Origin: a virus
Strand: one strand, 5' to 3'
Virus record (IMG/VR): IMGVR_UViG_3300025769_000559
Coordinates: 1 to 29,998 of that record
Length of the DNA stretch: 29,998 bases
Positions 29,632 to 29,998 of this stretch are shown here, piece after piece (the stretch's first letter is position 1; each line of letters opens with the position of its first letter). The position numbers and the translations under genes are program-made. The notes beneath the pieces are model-generated. The model saw only the letters and a list, made by a program, of their open reading frames with translations, did no database searches and had not been told where the DNA came from.

Positions 29632-29998
29632 TTTATATACCCTTTCAAAGTTAATAAAATATGAATATCAGATATCCATAACGGGTACATTAAACTAAAA
29701 AGATATCTATGTATAATTGATTTTTCTTATCAATGCCTAGATCGTGATAAGTATTCTAAATCAATGTGTGTATGTATATATATTAAAGGTATGAGATTGA
29801 TATAACACCGTGAATGAATGATGATGATTAACTAGTTTGAAATATATTAATCAAATAAGTAAGTAATTCAGATCATTTAACATAACTACCCAGGGTTGTG
29901 GATAACATGTGGATAAGTCTGATCACTAGCCTGTGGATAAATAAACCTTTCCCCCCCCCTACCCTATCGGTATCTATATAGGGGTATTACTCAAATTT
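29632..29998. other. Non-coding region with DnaA boxes, probable replication origin
   Basis: No gene is seen in these 367 bases. 29632-29890 is very AT-rich (possible unwinding part). It ends in three perfect DnaA boxes (TGTGGATAA) at 29897-29905, 29908-29916 and 29932-29940, all in the same orientation. A run of nine C (29951-29959) and an inverted repeat CCCTAT/ATAGGG (29962-29967 with 29978-29983) follow. It lies upstream of the early operon. No convincing early promoter could be assigned, though one must lie here or farther on. Confidence 0.6.
29897..29940 (+). promoter_or_regulatory. Three tandem DnaA boxes
   Basis: Each is the exact complement of the strongest bacterial box, TTATCCACA. 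Starts are 11 and 24 bp apart (about one and two helix turns), so bound DnaA molecules would lie on the same face. This suggests use of host DnaA for phage replication or for control of the early promoter. Confidence 0.75.

Noticed and set aside
29632-29890. Early promoter for the minus-strand operon
   Set aside because: Several TTGATA/TTGATT words exist but none has an acceptable -10 at 16-18 nt; AT-richness makes weak matches uninformative.
1-29998. tRNA genes, CRISPR arrays, insertion sequences, integrase or attachment sites
   Set aside because: No cloverleaf, spaced direct-repeat array, transposase or recombinase motif was seen in any gap or frame.

Overview
This window reads as part of the genome of a short-tailed (podovirus-like) phage. 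It has low GC, is almost entirely coding, and carries a T7-type virion gene set: portal, scaffold, capsid, two tail-tube proteins, internal (ejection) proteins and a T7-type tail fibre. No integrase, repressor, tRNA, CRISPR array or insertion sequence was seen. The best host clue is a complete 23-residue pqqA gene at 24472-24543. It encodes the precursor peptide of the redox cofactor PQQ, with the two crosslinked residues Glu15 and Tyr19 in their standard places. PQQ serves methanol and other alcohol or sugar dehydrogenases, so a PQQ-making, possibly methylotrophic, Gram-negative host is inferred. AT-rich marine Methylophilaceae (OM43-type) would fit, but this is not proven.

Layout. 1-263: C-terminus of the large terminase. 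260-4769: a gp13/GNAT-like protein, a run of small virion-associated or unknown genes, and the portal. 4771-5837: a small gene and the scaffold. 5838-6020: a structured leader with a promoter in front of the capsid gene. 6021-15946: capsid, tail-tube A and B, and internal virion proteins. 15975-21656: a tail fibre with a 3 x 35-residue repeat, a large lectin/SPRY-type receptor-binding protein with an internal duplication, and a fibre-assembly-like protein. 21656-22913: a lysis cassette of small membrane proteins, a 3TM-type holin and an M15 peptidase endolysin. 22910-24146: a promoter, a metallophosphoesterase and two small genes. All of this is plus strand.

24205-24572 is a small accessory island: one minus-strand small gene, divergent overlapping promoters, pqqA on the plus strand, and a hairpin terminator that can serve both strands. 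From 29631 down to 24571 a minus-strand operon carries the early/replication set: mostly small proteins, a Cys-rich conserved phage protein, a YqaJ-type exonuclease, a DUF1071-type single-strand annealing protein and a ParB-like protein. Upstream of it, 29632-29998 is AT-rich non-coding DNA ending with three perfect DnaA boxes in one orientation, a probable replication origin.

Two observations stand out. First, the phage carries pqqA without any other pqq gene in the window. Second, the annealing-protein gene ends in a textbook -1 ribosomal frameshift signal: an A AAA AAG slippery site, a Shine-Dalgarno-like element 7 nt upstream, and a 5-bp hairpin 6 nt downstream. Frameshifting would join it to the next reading frame and make a 240-residue product instead of 162. 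Several genes too short for routine gene calling were also found by reading junctions: 1833-1976, 21656-21826, 24472-24543, 27459-27599 and 28015-28167.
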